Below are positions 48,603 through 59,760 of a DNA stretch of 64,000 nt, in pieces. Positions within the stretch are counted from its first letter, which is position 1. Each line of letters begins with the position of its first letter. This DNA is from Nyssa sinensis (lineage: Eukaryota > Streptophyta > Magnoliopsida > Cornales > Nyssaceae), in NCBI GenBank assembly GCA_008638375.1, contig CM018052.1:1847001-1911000 (forward strand), written 5' to 3'. Below the pieces are notes generated by a model that was not told where the DNA came from, did not search any database, and was given only the letters and a program-made list of their open reading frames with translations. Made by a program: the position numbers and the translations under genes.

Positions 48603-48740
48603 GTGCAAAAGCTCACATAAAATAAATAAATAAATAAATAAAAAAGGAATAGGAAACAACCATATACAATCGTGCAAAAGCTCACATAAAATAAATAAAT
48701 AAATAAATAAAAAAGGAATAGGAAACAACCATATACAATC
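48603..48740. repeat. 69 bp tandem duplication
   Basis: Two almost identical units with GCAAAAGCTCACATAAAATA, an AAAT run and GGAATAGGAAACAACCATAT, in the CACTA body. The high identity suggests a recent event. Confidence 0.95.
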
Positions 48741-49832
48741 ACATGACAGTAAAAAGAAAAAAAGAAACATTACTTTGAAAGCATTAATCACATGTAAGGT
48801 GATTTTTCGGCTGAAACATTTCTTTAGGCTTCCTTTGATTAGGTGGGCAATGATGTGGAAAGTGAAAGAAAGAGGAAAAAAAGTAAATTTGTTAAGAGTT
48901 TGATTAATATAAAAGAGAAAAATTTTCACAAAAATAGGAAACATGTAACTGCATAATTTTTCAAAAAGGTGACTTTTCGTTTCTTATAAGTAATTTATAA
49001 TCTATATTAGACTCACTTGTTTATGTGTTAAAATATATTTAGGATTCGTATGTATAACTTTTTGTATCTTATTTTTTTACCATACAAATAAATTATCAAA
49101 AGAATTTATGTTTATATAGAAAAACTCTTCATTTTAATGAGATAACTTGGATATTTGGACTTAATACAATTTCTTAACATATTGTCTTCCTAGGACTCTT
49201 TTTCCATATAAATAACATATACTCTTTCTAGAATTTTCTTGTGTTACAATAAGAAAAATAAAGAATATAAAAAGGTTCCTCATTTTAATAAGATAAGATA
49301 GTTTGAGTATTTGGATTTAATAAAAATTCTTATGTTACATATAATATTAAAAAAATAGGTAACAATATCTTTTGAGGACACTTTTTTCATATTAATAACA
49401 TGTTGCTTTTTGGAACTCTGTTGTGCTTCATTAAAAATTAACAAAGAACTATACTTGTTAGTTGTTAATAAACCATTCATAGGAGCATGATCTTTCTTTA
49501 CCATCAGGCATATACCAAAAGGTCCTTCCTTGTTATGACCCATCTTTTAATGAAATCAGCTCAAGTGCCATTGGGATCCATTTATACAGATGTAGAATAT
49601 AAATCAAAAGTTGAAAAATATATAAGCAACTTCCAAAAAGATGTTATTAATGTCAATAAACTTTTGATATAAATATAAGCACCATTAAAAATTGTGTGAA
49701 AATACTATATATTCGATCCCCAAATTGACATCTCATACATCGTGATTTCATTCCCATCATTTGCTGAGAAAATAACAGCAGAAGATTCAGAATATATCTA
49801 AGAGATGTATTATTCCGCCGAGATAATATATT

Positions 49833-50112
49833 CAAGACCCTCTGTTCAAGGGCTTTTTGTATCTAATTACAGAACATATAATCTTAAAAAGTTATATTTG
49901 GAGATAAAGATTATGGTGCACTTTCAGATAATATATATATGTATATGAACACATAAATATACGCACATAGATAGATTTTCTAGATATATAAAAATTAGAT
50001 AAAGATTGATAGAGCCACTATATACAATCTAGATAGAGAAAACGTAGAGATTCATACGAATTATTTCACGATTCCTTGTAGATGAAGATAGGTATCTGAA
50101 CAGAGGGTCTTG
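49833..50112. repeat. Inverted repeat pair, possible small MITE
   Basis: Perfect 16 bp arms CAAGACCCTCTGTTCA (49833-49848) and TGAACAGAGGGTCTTG (50097-50112). A direct repeat of an AACGTARAGATTCATACRAA-like word lies at 50041 and 50115. No target duplication could be settled. Confidence 0.5.
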
Positions 50113-50269
50113 AAAACGTAAAGATTCATACAAATTTCTTAATTGTACACAAGCCGTCCAGCAAAAGCCCAAGAAAAAAAAAAGCCTTGACGCAGCGCTA
50201 AAACCTGGTGGGCTGCTACCATCATCCAGCGTTAGGGCTTAACCGTATTAAAAGAGGTGGCTGGAGAAA

Positions 50270-50660
50270 AACAAAAGGAGAGAGGGCAGCTAGGGCGCAA
50301 AGCAGAACAGGAGAAGCGGCTGGGACTTGGCTGCGGCTAGAAGAGTTCCTGTATTTAAGAAAAAGGGCGGCTTAGGAAGAGATTGAAAAAGAGAAGAAAG
50401 GAGAGCAGCTGCGACGCTGGGCATTGAACAGAAAGAAAAAAAAAAAGAGTGAAGCGGCGCAGCAGAACAAAAAAAAAAAGAAGATAAAAGACAAAGAAAG
50501 AAAGAAAGAAGAAGAAAGGCGGCGCTGAACGCAAGAGAAAGAGAAAAAAGAAAAAAATAAAGCAGCAGCGGCTTGGGAACGGAGAAAGAGGCTGCGGCTT
50601 GGAGATCTGGGGAACGGAAAAGAAGAGAGAAACAGAAGCAGGGGCTGCGGCTTGGAGGCA
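50270..50660. repeat. Purine-rich tract with GCTGCGGCTTGG repeats
   Basis: The plus strand is strongly A/G-biased, with runs of GAAAGAAAGAA and recurring GGCTGCGGCTTGG. Long frames on the opposite strand here are serine/phenylalanine low complexity and not genes. Confidence 0.7.
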
Positions 50661-53551
50661 GACGCACTGTAGGCTGTAACGAGCATTTTTTCTGGTATTC
50701 AATTTCTTCTATTTCTCTTATAATCATCACCATTAAATAACATAATTCTCTAAACTGACAACATACACTTAAAATCAAAATAAGGAAACTAGAATATATA
50801 ATTACCTTTGCTATGGTCGGAACAAGTGTTTACTGGCAAAAGAAATCTATGGACACCAAATCTACAACCTATATGTAAATGCAAAAATGAGAGAGAACAT
50901 TGATTTTGTGAGAATGAGAGGATCACCCAATCGAAATTATTGAGAAATTTTGTCAACACTCACCGAAATACACTTGAACAATGGAACTTAATCGATGAGT
51001 TTTGTCAGCGACAAAGATATAGAGGCCTTCATAGTATAGCAGGTGTTGAAGTTTAGAGAGGCTCTAGGATTTCAACAAAGAGATATTGCAGATTTTGTTT
51101 CCATTATTTTAGAGAGTGTTGTAGTTCTTTCTATACATGTTTACTTTCCTAAAAAGATGAATACGAAGAGTCTTTTTCAAATACAATTATGCGTCTGCTC
51201 ACAAACTAATGTGGGAGGGAAGTTTTATTTTACCAAATATAAAATCAATAACTTTTTAAGAAACAAAAAAGTGTAGCGTTTATAAAACTGTCGTTTATTG
51301 CAGGCAGTTTAATAAAAACTGCAGCTCATTAGCGACATTTTAGAACAACTGCCGTTAATTAACAACATTTAAAAAAAGTGCCACTAATTAGTGGTGGTTA
51401 ATTAAAAGTGTCATTTTTTATTAATTAAAATAACATCATTTTTATAAATTAAATGGCATTTAAAGGAACCGCCATTTATTTAGTGGCATTTTTAAGAAAA
51501 CGTCTTAAATGTGTGGTAGTTTATGTGAAATGCCACTAATTTACGACAATTTGTTAAAATCGCCGCAAAATTTTCGTTCCTAAAGCCCTATTTTGTTGTA
51601 GTGTATATAAATTTTTAAGTCTTTTGCACTTCATTTGGTATCTGTTTTAGATCATTGGGACACATCGGTCATTTTCTATTTTATACTTTAACTGTTTCGG
51701 AGTCTTATTTAGACCCTCACTTCACATTATTATGCTTATGACAGTCAATCATATTGGATTGACCATTTCTTCGGCCTTTACTTGTATTTCCTATGATTAG
51801 GGGTATTTTGGTTATTTTATATTTTATGACATTCTCACCCCGAATTATTATTTAGTCATATATATAAGTTGACAAGTAATTGGGCTTCTATTGTTATCAA
51901 TTTCGTCCGAGTTGGACTTCATTTGGGCTTCGTATTGTATTAGGGGCATTTTGGTAATTTTATATTTTATGGTGGGACCACCCTGGAGTCCCCAGATGTA
52001 TAATCTAACATTTTCATTGTGTCCAAAATGCTAAAAAATGTTTAGATAGCCTTTTTTGGATCTCAATTTGGACTTTATTTGCTTTATTCAAGAGTAATTT
52101 CGTCATTTTACCCTATTTATAAATTAATTTAATTAATTTAAATAATTTTTCCAGGGGTTTATTTGAAATAAATCCCCAAAAGTTGGGCCAAAACAGAATT
52201 ATTCAAAACTTTGGGGTTAAACCGTAAATAAACAAAGTTCTGGTTTTCCTTTATTTAATTAAATTACTGAACCAGAGGGTTTTCGGGTTAAAACCCTTAA
52301 CTGGTCTAAGAGTTTCGCGAACCAGCCGGTTCAGGTTATGTCATGAACCAGAATAGAATATCCCGAATTGTCCTCCTTATCCGTGGTTCGGTTTACCCTT
52401 AAACTTTAATTTCAATTTCTTATTTCCGTCTCCAAACAACTGGAATTCCAATTTAAAATTAAACCCCTTATGCCTAAAACGACGTAGTGTGACTTACCCT
52501 TTTTATATCTGGTCAGGTTTCAACCCGACCCAAAGTCCGACCTAACTCGTTTTCGGTATTGTTCATCGTCTTCCCCATGACGATGAACAATAACCCTAAA
52601 ACCAAAAATCTTAAAAGCTAAATTCGTGAGTTTTTGGCCATGAATTTTCACTGTTCTTGATTCTAAGGAGTTTCTGGAAGCTTAATAAACACTTTGGCAC
52701 TTGTTTTATGGATTGGAACAAGCTCACAAGCTCGATCCCACCGTTAATGGTTGATGGGATATTTCCATCGTACACGCTCATTTCTCCACCAAAGGTGGTG
52801 ATTTTTGGCTTGTTGCACAATGATAGTGATTATTATTTCATTTATAAAACTGAGATTGAGGTTCGGTTTGAGATACCACAACTCAGACCTGTGACCTGTA
52901 ACTCTAGTTTTAGGGCTCGTTTTTGAGCCATTTCACTTGGTTTTTGTTGCGTCGTGAATCGTTTCCTTTCTAGTTTTAATCCCTATACCTAAATCAAGGT
53001 ATAATTCATGTCAGTTGAGACCCAGTTGTCAAGGTCCATCAATGGTGGCTTCTTAAGTTTTGAGGGTATTTGGCTTGTCTCACCTTTTTACTCATGAAAT
53101 TCATGTGTACGTAGCCTCATTATACTCATTCATGCAATGTAAATACTAAATAAAACTGAAACCGTGAGCAAAAATCAAAAGGGAAGTTTTGGGTCTTTGG
53201 GTGTTTTATACCTTTGGTGGTTTAATTTTCGGTGCCTTAAACCTTCTTAAGGCAACCTCGGCTCTCCTCCATCCATGTATACAGCATGCAGTGAAGACTT
53301 CTACTCCTTCATCACTATTCTCTCTCTATCCTTCACAACTTCTCTCTCTCTACATCACTCTTTTCTGATTTCTGATTTTCTTTTGAATTTTGTTTGCACA
53401 CACGCAACACTCATAATCTATAATCCTATATTTTATTTGTTTTATTTTAAAAATAATTATTTTGGTTGCATGAATGACCATTGGCCAATTTGGGAGGTGG
53501 GGCCTTGTTATTTCATACATATATACATATCTGTTGTAAAAAAAGACATAA

Positions 53552-53640
53552 CAAGTGGGCAGCCCAAGTGGCTATTTTTTGGGCTTTAAAATTTTGCCTA
53601 TTATGGGTCAAGGGCTCAAAACCCCTTGGCCTCACTTTTG
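53552..53640 (+). repeat. tRNA-like block in F1
   Basis: GGGCAGCCCAAGTGG (53557-53571) and GGGCTCAAAACCCC (about 53611-53624) sit at A-box and B-box positions. It is antisense to the LTR and is preceded by CATTGGCCAATTTGGGAGG, as in A3. Confidence 0.5.
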
Positions 53641-53947
53641 GCTTATTTTTCCTATTTCCCCCCCTTATTCCTTGTTTGGCACTTTGATTTATTTTAACTT
53701 TTTGTCAATATTCTCTTCTTGCATTTTCTTCATGTATTTGAATTTATTATTCACTTCTTCATAAAATCGTAGTCTTAATTTTGGATTTATTTTCTCGGAG
53801 TCGCCTTTATTAGTTTAAGGTCTTGGAACTAGTTTTGAAATTATCGTTTGTTTCCTGATTAAATTTTCTTAATTAGTTTATTTAAGGTCACTAATTAATA
53901 ATTAGTGGTTTAATTATTATTTAATCGGGTTAGGGTGTTACACATCT

Positions 53948-54450
53948 CGTTTTGTCTTAGGTCCATGAATTCTCTTTCTTTTTGGTCCTTGACAAGAGTA
54001 GGGAAGTAAAGCTCATAAAATGCATCTACGAATCTATCCCACACCATGTTCGATTCTTCTTTTCTAGTCGTTAGCCATCATTGGTGAGCCTTTCCCTATA
54101 GTACGAAGGTTACCAATTTGATATTTTGTTATTCACTACAATTGAATAGCTTAAAAGCCTTCTCCATCGACAAGACCCATCCTTAAGTTGCCATTGGGTT
54201 TGTGACAGTACTGAAGGACTGTGGCTTCAGTTTGTGGAAATGGTCAATCAACTCGTTGTCGATAGTAGTTCTTACAATTGGTAGAGCGGGAGCTTGCACT
54301 AGAGCAGGTGCAGGTTGAGGAACCTGCTTGGCTTGTTGGAAGGTATGTGCAAACCCTTCAATAATTTGCTCAAACTGGGCTAGGCTAGCCTCAATAGATT
54401 GTGCAACTAAGTTTCCTGGTTATGGATTAGTTTTCATAGATTCTTATGAG
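53948..54450 (-). pseudogene. Ty3/Gypsy gag N-terminal half relic (element G)
   Basis: The minus-strand frame shows AQSIEASLAQFEQIIEGF, a P/A/Q-rich stretch, PQSFSTVTNPMAT, LSMEKAFKLFNC and KEREFMDLRQNEM, interrupted by four stop codons. This is the N-terminal half of a plant Ty3/Gypsy gag. It breaks off at the F1 border, and the remaining half starts in register at 14240. A possible ATG lies upstream near 54478, but a stop and frame change follow it. It is clearly dead. Confidence 0.9.
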
Positions 54451-54761
54451 GTTTCATTTGTCTAACTCTTTCGCCATTTTCTCCTAGGTTTGGCATTTTA
54501 ATTTGGATAACCAAAAGAAAAGTTTCCTTAATCGATTCACGCATATTTACTATCATAATTGCGTAAAGTTTTCTTTTTAACGGTTTCTAGATCTGAGGCC
54601 TAGGTTCTATCTCGCTAATCTTAGTTAGTTTTATTGAGACGTAAGGATCTTACTTTTCTAAGGCATGTACCTAAACTTAGGTAGTCTAATGTTTTAATAC
54701 CAATCTTACTGGTACCTCTGCTTGATACTAACTTTGTTAATATCCTTATATCTAACTTAAT

Positions 54762-54773
54762 GGTCTGATACAA
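54762..54773 (-). other. Degenerate primer-binding site of G
   Basis: The minus strand reads TTGTATCAGACC shortly after the LTR terminus GAGATGTGACA, against the usual TGGTATCAGAGC. It supports G being minus sense with its 5' LTR to the right. Confidence 0.7.
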
Positions 54774-54777
54774 ACTC

Positions 54778-55400
54778 TGTCACATCTCAGACCCACCTTA
54801 TGTAGATTAAGGATAATGACCGGCCAGTTAGGCACTTCGTCAATATACTAACTCGTTTATATCATATTGATGACGTGTCCAACCAAAGATCTCTTGACTA
54901 GTATATATATTCCATGCAATCATACTTATACAGCAATGGAAAATGAAACATGATAAATCATAACTAAATACTTAAATTCTCAAATGCAATATAGTTTGCA
55001 TATTACAACCCTAGAATTTCTTTGGCATCTTAGTACAAAAGATGATTATGCTAGGCAAAAGTTTTCATCTCCCTCAAAATGGTTATAATTAAATCCATCT
55101 TACTAAACCATTCTATCGGGGCTTCCACCTGAAATATACAGGATAAAAATCTATGAGTTTTATGAAAAGCTCATGAGTAACTCGAATTCCCTGTTGTAGT
55201 TTTTAGAGAAAATCCTTTCATAAAATTTCTTGGATATCAATTAAAAGAAACTTGTACTGAAAGCTACTGGCATTAATAAATCATATACATTGAAACGTAA
55301 AAAATCATGTAGGTTCTTTTGCCAGATAGTTTTGGAAGATAAATCATAGTAGACATAAAGTTGTAATTGAAAATTGAGCGATGAAATAAAACATGCCAAC
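54778..55400 (-). mobile_element. 5' LTR of element G, inner part
   Basis: Starts TGTCACATCTCAGACC on the plus strand. It has the group 1 acceptor zone (GTATATTTCAG|GTGG, minus, near 55129) and is interrupted by F2 at 55401. It continues at 59571-59760. The LTR start is outside the window. Confidence 0.75.
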
Positions 55401-55830
55401 TGTCACGACCCGAAACCCACCCTGTGCGGATTACCGGATCGCGACTGCCGCCCCGAGACCCGAAGGCTTCGAGACTAGGCTCATACATAAGCAACAATAT
55501 CAGACAGCGATGCGACCTGTGGTTGCGGAAGCGTGAAAAACTTTTTCTTTTCTTTTAGAATAAAACATCTGCCGCATATCCATCTGATACTGTCGCTCTT
55601 CATAGCGGTACACATAAAGATAATAATCAGAGCATAATAATATTAACTAAAGGTTCTACATAGTACATATCCATGTGCCCCTCGGGCTTAAGTACATCAT
55701 TGTCCAAAATTTCTATTACAAAAGTTTAACTGATGATGGGTCCTACTACTACCAAAATATCTCCAAGGACCTATTGGAGTTGCCATTCACTGCTCCCCAT
55801 ATTGAGCAAGTGTCCAACCTTGATCATCAC

Positions 55831-56704
55831 CTGAAAAATGTTAGGGAGTGGGGTGAGCTTCGAAAAGCCCAATGAGTAATTCCTACATCTGTCATGGGTT
55901 TTCAATTGGTAGAGGTTTCGTACATGAGAGTTTATAAAATACTCAACTACCAATTGGTCGTATACTTGAACATAGAGAACATGCATTCGTAAAATATGTA
56001 GCTTTGAAACATTCAAGGTATTCAAGCTAGAACATATATTTCCATAAAAGAGTAGGTGTAATTCAGATCATATAACTTAAAATCATGTAAACATGTATAG
56101 TGAAAATGGGGATAAAGCCTGCTTCCATTTCCAAAGTCGTTTGTCATATTTTCTCTCTAATTAGGTGGAATCTGTTTCGAACCAGACTCCCATTTTTCGT
56201 ATACGTGGAGATATCTCATTTGCCTGGGGGATTAGATCCTGCTACCAGACATTACACATGACAGGTCAATTGAGTTTCGTATGACCCAAAATCCTGACTA
56301 TGTGTTGATGCACATGATAGGCCCATTGAGTTCCGTACAACTCACCACACTACCTATATGCTTATTATTTATCTTGCAAAACATTTGTCATATGATTTTT
56401 ATATAAAAGCCTTTCATGAGTATTTAAAGCATGTGACGTATAACTTTTGCAATGATGCTTCAATACTTGTAATAATCAAATTCAGGATGTTTGAGGAAAA
56501 TCAGACATGCTAACTATTTTGGAAAGAAAACATTTACGGATATAATATGTAAATAATCATGAAGCATGTCATGGCAGAATATTTAAGAAAACAAAAGTCA
56601 TGAATACTGAATTTGACATATCAATGCTGTAAATATTTGAACTTAAAAATATCCGTTGAAATCCGTGGAGTTAAAGCCTCCACTTCAAATGCAAGATTAC
56701 TCAC
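55831..56704 (-). other. Predicted intron in LTR F2
   Basis: Minus-strand donor CCGAG|GTGAGTAATC at 56704; acceptor CCCTAACATTTTTCAG|GTGATG at 55831. Confidence 0.65.
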
Positions 56705-56905
56705 CTCGGTCCTTTAGGGTTAGCTCTATTGAGGCGCCTTCCCTTTACCTTTCTCTTTCCTTAGCCTATCAAGATTTATGAAGATTCCATAAATTTCATA
56801 TGTACTTAATCAACTTCAATGCTCACTAAGTGTAGATTGTGAGAAGCCTAAATTTTTATACCTGTCCGACTTATAGCTGTATTACAGATCTGGTAATTTA
56901 TGTTC

Positions 56906-57202
56906 TTAATGATAATAATAATACCTGCGACGCCATTCAGCTAAGGTTTCCGTGTTCTCTCTTTCTTCCTCCAATTTCTTTTTTTCCTCCTCCTTCTTTT
57001 TAGCTTCTGCCACCATGGCCTTGGTGGGTGATTTGAACATGAAGGGGCTCACCGAGACGACCTCTGTCGCCTTGGCTATCCTGACAAATCTGTCGATCAC
57101 TCTCTGTCGACGCAACAGCTCTTGCATGAAGGCCTGTTGCTTTGGGTCCTTGGCCCTTTGGGCCTTGGTCATGATCGTGTACTTGGGTCGTTGTTCTTCC
57201 AT
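56906..57202 (-). CDS. 98-codon open frame inside LTR F2, unknown product
   Basis: I do not recognise this protein. It starts MEEQRPKYTIMTKAQRAK, continues QELLRRQRVIDRFVRIAKAT, has a less charged middle (VSVSPFMFKSP) and a lysine/glutamate-rich helical tail (KKKEEEKKKLEEER). There is no signal peptide or membrane segment. Composition and lack of stops are unlike the surrounding LTR. It is framed by splice-like signals: acceptor GGTCTTAG at 57210-57211 just before the ATG, and donor CGTCGCAG|GTATTA at 56925-56924; the last residues (YYYYH) would then be intronic. It runs in LTR sense and lies between the repeat array and the conserved LTR intron. F1, F3 and J lack it. It may be a captured host exon or an LTR-encoded protein. 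Confidence 0.45.
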   Translation of the reverse strand: MEEQRPKYTIMTKAQRAKDPKQQAFMQELLRRQRVIDRFVRIAKATEVVSVSPFMFKSPTKAMVAEAKKKEEEKKKLEEERENTETLAEWRRRYYYYH

Positions 57203-58132
57203 GATTCACCTAAGACCAATTTATGAGTTAGAATTTTTTATTCTAAGGTTGATGTGTTGTCATGTCCTCATATATGCCGTAGATTAGTACTTTGGCATTA
57301 CTTTAATTTATAGTCATCTGACAGATGCTATTCATCAAATTTTATGTATTTTTATTGTAGGCATTTCTTTTGGTCGAATAGACTCTACCATTGAGTCCGG
57401 GGCGTCGAAGAAAGTCGGTTTGGGCTTCCCTAGGATTTAATTCGGACTCTAGTATGAAAAAGGGTAGAAGGGTCATTCGTCGTTTTACGTGTCATATTTT
57501 TCTGTACTTTGTTTCATAGTTCGGACTCCATTATTGAGTCCAGGATGTCAATGAAAGTCAATTCAGACCTTCCTGTGTTTTAATTTGGCTTTTAGTGTAC
57601 TAGGGGTAATTTGGTCATTTTACTCATTTACGTGTCTTTATGTTCGGGACCTCATCTCGTGTCGTGGACTTCACCATTGGGCTCAGAAGGTCCGAGATAG
57701 TAAAATTACACTAATAACTTGTTAATTTTGGTCAAGGGGTATTTTGGTAATTTATACCTTAACGTGTCTAAATTTTTGGGCCCCGTCTCGTAAAACGGAC
57801 CCTACCATTGGCTTCAGAATATCCGAAATAGTAAGGATACACTATTCGTTTATTTAATTTGGACTTCATTTGCCCTATTTATGACCCAAGGGTAATTTAG
57901 TAATTTTACTTATTTAATAAAATAATTAAATAAATTATTTTATTATTTTTCCAGGGGTATATTTGCATAATTTTTCCAAAATTTGGGCCACAGTGTAAAT
58001 CCGTAGAACAGTTGGGGGTCAAAATCGAATATTCAAAACTTTCGGACTGAACCAGTGGGTTCAGTCCTATCTCAAATGAACCGGTCCAATTTCAATTGAA
58101 CCAATCCAGTCTGGTTGGGTTTATTGCGTAAT

Positions 58133-58155
58133 GCTGACGTCATGATGACGTCAGC
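58133..58155. promoter_or_regulatory. as-1-like palindrome with two TGACGTCA boxes (F2)
   Basis: A perfect 23 bp palindrome (arm GCTGACGTCAT, central G), the same site as in F3 but inverted with the LTR. The bases around it differ from F3, so the core has been kept preferentially. Confidence 0.7.
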
Positions 58156-59570
58156 CCTAATAGTTTAAAATTTAAACATAAGCATAAACGACGCCGTCCC
58201 ACTTAACCGTTTATACGACGGGTCGGGTTCCGACCCGAACCCGATTTGACCCGTTTTGACCCGAACTGCCACTGTTCATCTTCTTCCCCGTTTCTTCCCA
58301 ATGTTGCCCTAGTTGCAGGTTTTCATTTTTTTCCTATTTCGTGGGTTTCTACAACTCCGTTTCTTCTGCTTTCTTTCCCAAACACCTCCTAATACATTAT
58401 AGAACACTTCTACATTGATTTGGAGGTTCGAATGTAGCTCAATGACTCAATTTAAGTCGCGATAATCCGAGCTGTTCATGGGTCGTTCATGCTCGTTTGT
58501 TGATGGTTTTTCACGAGGTTTTGCTTGTTTTAATCCCCTCTTCATGGGGATTAAATTTTCGTTCATAAGGGTAGGTTTAAAGGCAAGTTTAAGGGTTTGG
58601 GTTGAAAACCCGAAACCTGCAAGTCAATGGTCGAGGGTCATTTCTTGTGATTTTTGGTCGCGGGTATAGGTTTTCATGACCCTCATGACTTCTTCTTGAA
58701 GTCTCTATGCACCAAAAAGAGTTTGGCTTCCATCATTTCAGACCTGCTATAGCATGGTCTTCAATGGCGGATCACTGTTGGGTCACGTAGTTCTAGGTGT
58801 TTTTATGACCTAATTTCATGTTTAATCATGCCTAAATATGTTTAAAACATCATATTTACAAAATCTAGAACTAAAACAGTTCATGCATGCAAAATTTTCT
58901 AGAGAGAGAAAGTAATGGTTCTTGGTGTTTTACCTCTAACAGTGGCTTTCTCTCTCTTTCCTCTTTCCTCTGAGACCTCTCTTCTCTTCTTCTAAATGCC
59001 CAGAACTCTCCCTCTCTTTCTCTGTGGCTGATCGGTGGAGATCTTGTGTGTAAGCCATGTATGACCATTTGTATAGGTGAGAAATTAAATGGCTATCACC
59101 TCACTTAATTGCCCCTCATTTCACTCCCTTACTCCATCAGACCATAGCCATACCTCTCCCTATTCATCTTCACCTAATGGCCATATAATATACACATAAA
59201 GTACATGCCACCTTACCTATATTAATTCTCATGTTTCTTCATGTATATATATATATATATATATGACATCACATATTACCCCTCACACTCACACACGGCT
59301 GATATGTATATATATACATATATATTTTTACTTAATCTTCCATTTTTTTAAATTTATTATTAAATTATTTATTCTAATAATTTCACTTTATCAACTAAAC
59401 ATTTTATTTTATATTACTTATATTAAATACTTGATTCATCATATTAATAAATAAATTTTATTAATTTATTTTATCATTATCTTAAAGGCATAATATTTGC
59501 CCTTATTTTTCATATCCTCGTAATACGTGTCATATTACCCGACATTCTCGGGTCGGGGTATTACACCAAC

Positions 59571-59760
59571 ATTTTCTTTAGTTTTGTTCCTTATGACCTT
59601 AATAGTCACCTGAGCAACTACATGCAATTTAGAGCTCTAGACTTACGTGGCCTGAATGACTTAACCCTTCTAACCGGGGCATAACTATGTCATGAATAAT
59701 GGCTTAACCCCCCAACCGAGCACAACTATTTTTCATGAACTATAAACATTGTATGACATA
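59571..59760 (-). mobile_element. 5' LTR of element G, second part
   Basis: Continuation of the G LTR after F2. It has paired words ATGACTTAACCCTTCTAACC and ATGGCTTAACCCCCCAACC. No gene is seen. It is cut by K at 59761. Confidence 0.6.

Larger units (their letters stand above)
41702..51603. mobile_element. CACTA (En/Spm-type) DNA transposon, interrupted by F3
   Basis: The terminal inverted repeats are CACTACAAGAAAATAAG (41702 onward) and, inverted, CACTACAACAAAATAGG (51603 backward). The flanking triplets are TGT and TAT, a 3 bp duplication with one change. Empty sites exist in the homologous parts of A2 (6932-6934) and A3 (19165-19167). Sub-terminal zones (about 41750-42290 and 51270-51580) hold many short direct and inverted copies of GTGGCGTTT / AAATGCCAC, the usual transposase-binding design. 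Without F3 it is about 5.6 kb. No TnpA- or TnpD-like frame was recognised, so it is probably non-autonomous. It contains AT-rich sequence, a foldback, a 69 bp duplication and a purine-rich tract. Confidence 0.93.
14241..53942 (-). mobile_element. Solo LTR F1 (group 1), host of B3, B2 and the CACTA element
   Basis: Ends are TGTCATACCCTTG at the left and AGGGTGTTACA at the right. The flanks are CATTT (14236-14240) and CATCT (53943-53947), a target duplication with one later change. Segments belonging to F1 are 14241-16074, 33881-33906, 41412-41701 and 51604-53942, about 4.5 kb in all, equal to F2, F3 and A3 in length and order of parts. It inserted in the gag gene of G. The segment 51604-53942 holds repeat units, an AACCGGTT zone, an imperfect hairpin (GGTCAGG/CCCGACC near 52512), and the tRNA-like block. 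It has no interior domain, so it is a solo LTR. Confidence 0.9.
55401..59565 (-). mobile_element. Solo LTR F2 (group 1) carrying a 98-codon frame
   Basis: A 4165 bp LTR in minus sense: TGTCACGACCCG at the left, TCGGGGTATTACA at the right, with a perfect CCAAC duplication (55396-55400 and 59566-59570). It has the F layout: intron, ~137 bp repeats (57360-57905), as-1-like palindrome, GGGTCGG/CCGACCC hairpin (58220-58236), and microsatellites (59240-59262 and nearby). Unlike F1, F3 and J it has an apparent extra exon with an open frame at 56906-57202. No interior domain. Confidence 0.95.

Noticed and set aside
48579..48944. 121-codon frame with repeated FPIPFLFIYLFILCELLHDC-like units
   Set aside because: The repeat is the 69 bp tandem duplication of AT-rich DNA, not a membrane protein.
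49280..49672. Frames on both strands as a possible CACTA transposase exon
   Set aside because: No similarity that I can recognise to TnpA or TnpD motifs; the composition is that of the AT-rich surroundings.
50290..50778. 162-codon frame rich in serine, phenylalanine and leucine
   Set aside because: Antisense of a purine-rich tract, with three overlapping frames of equal quality and no domain.
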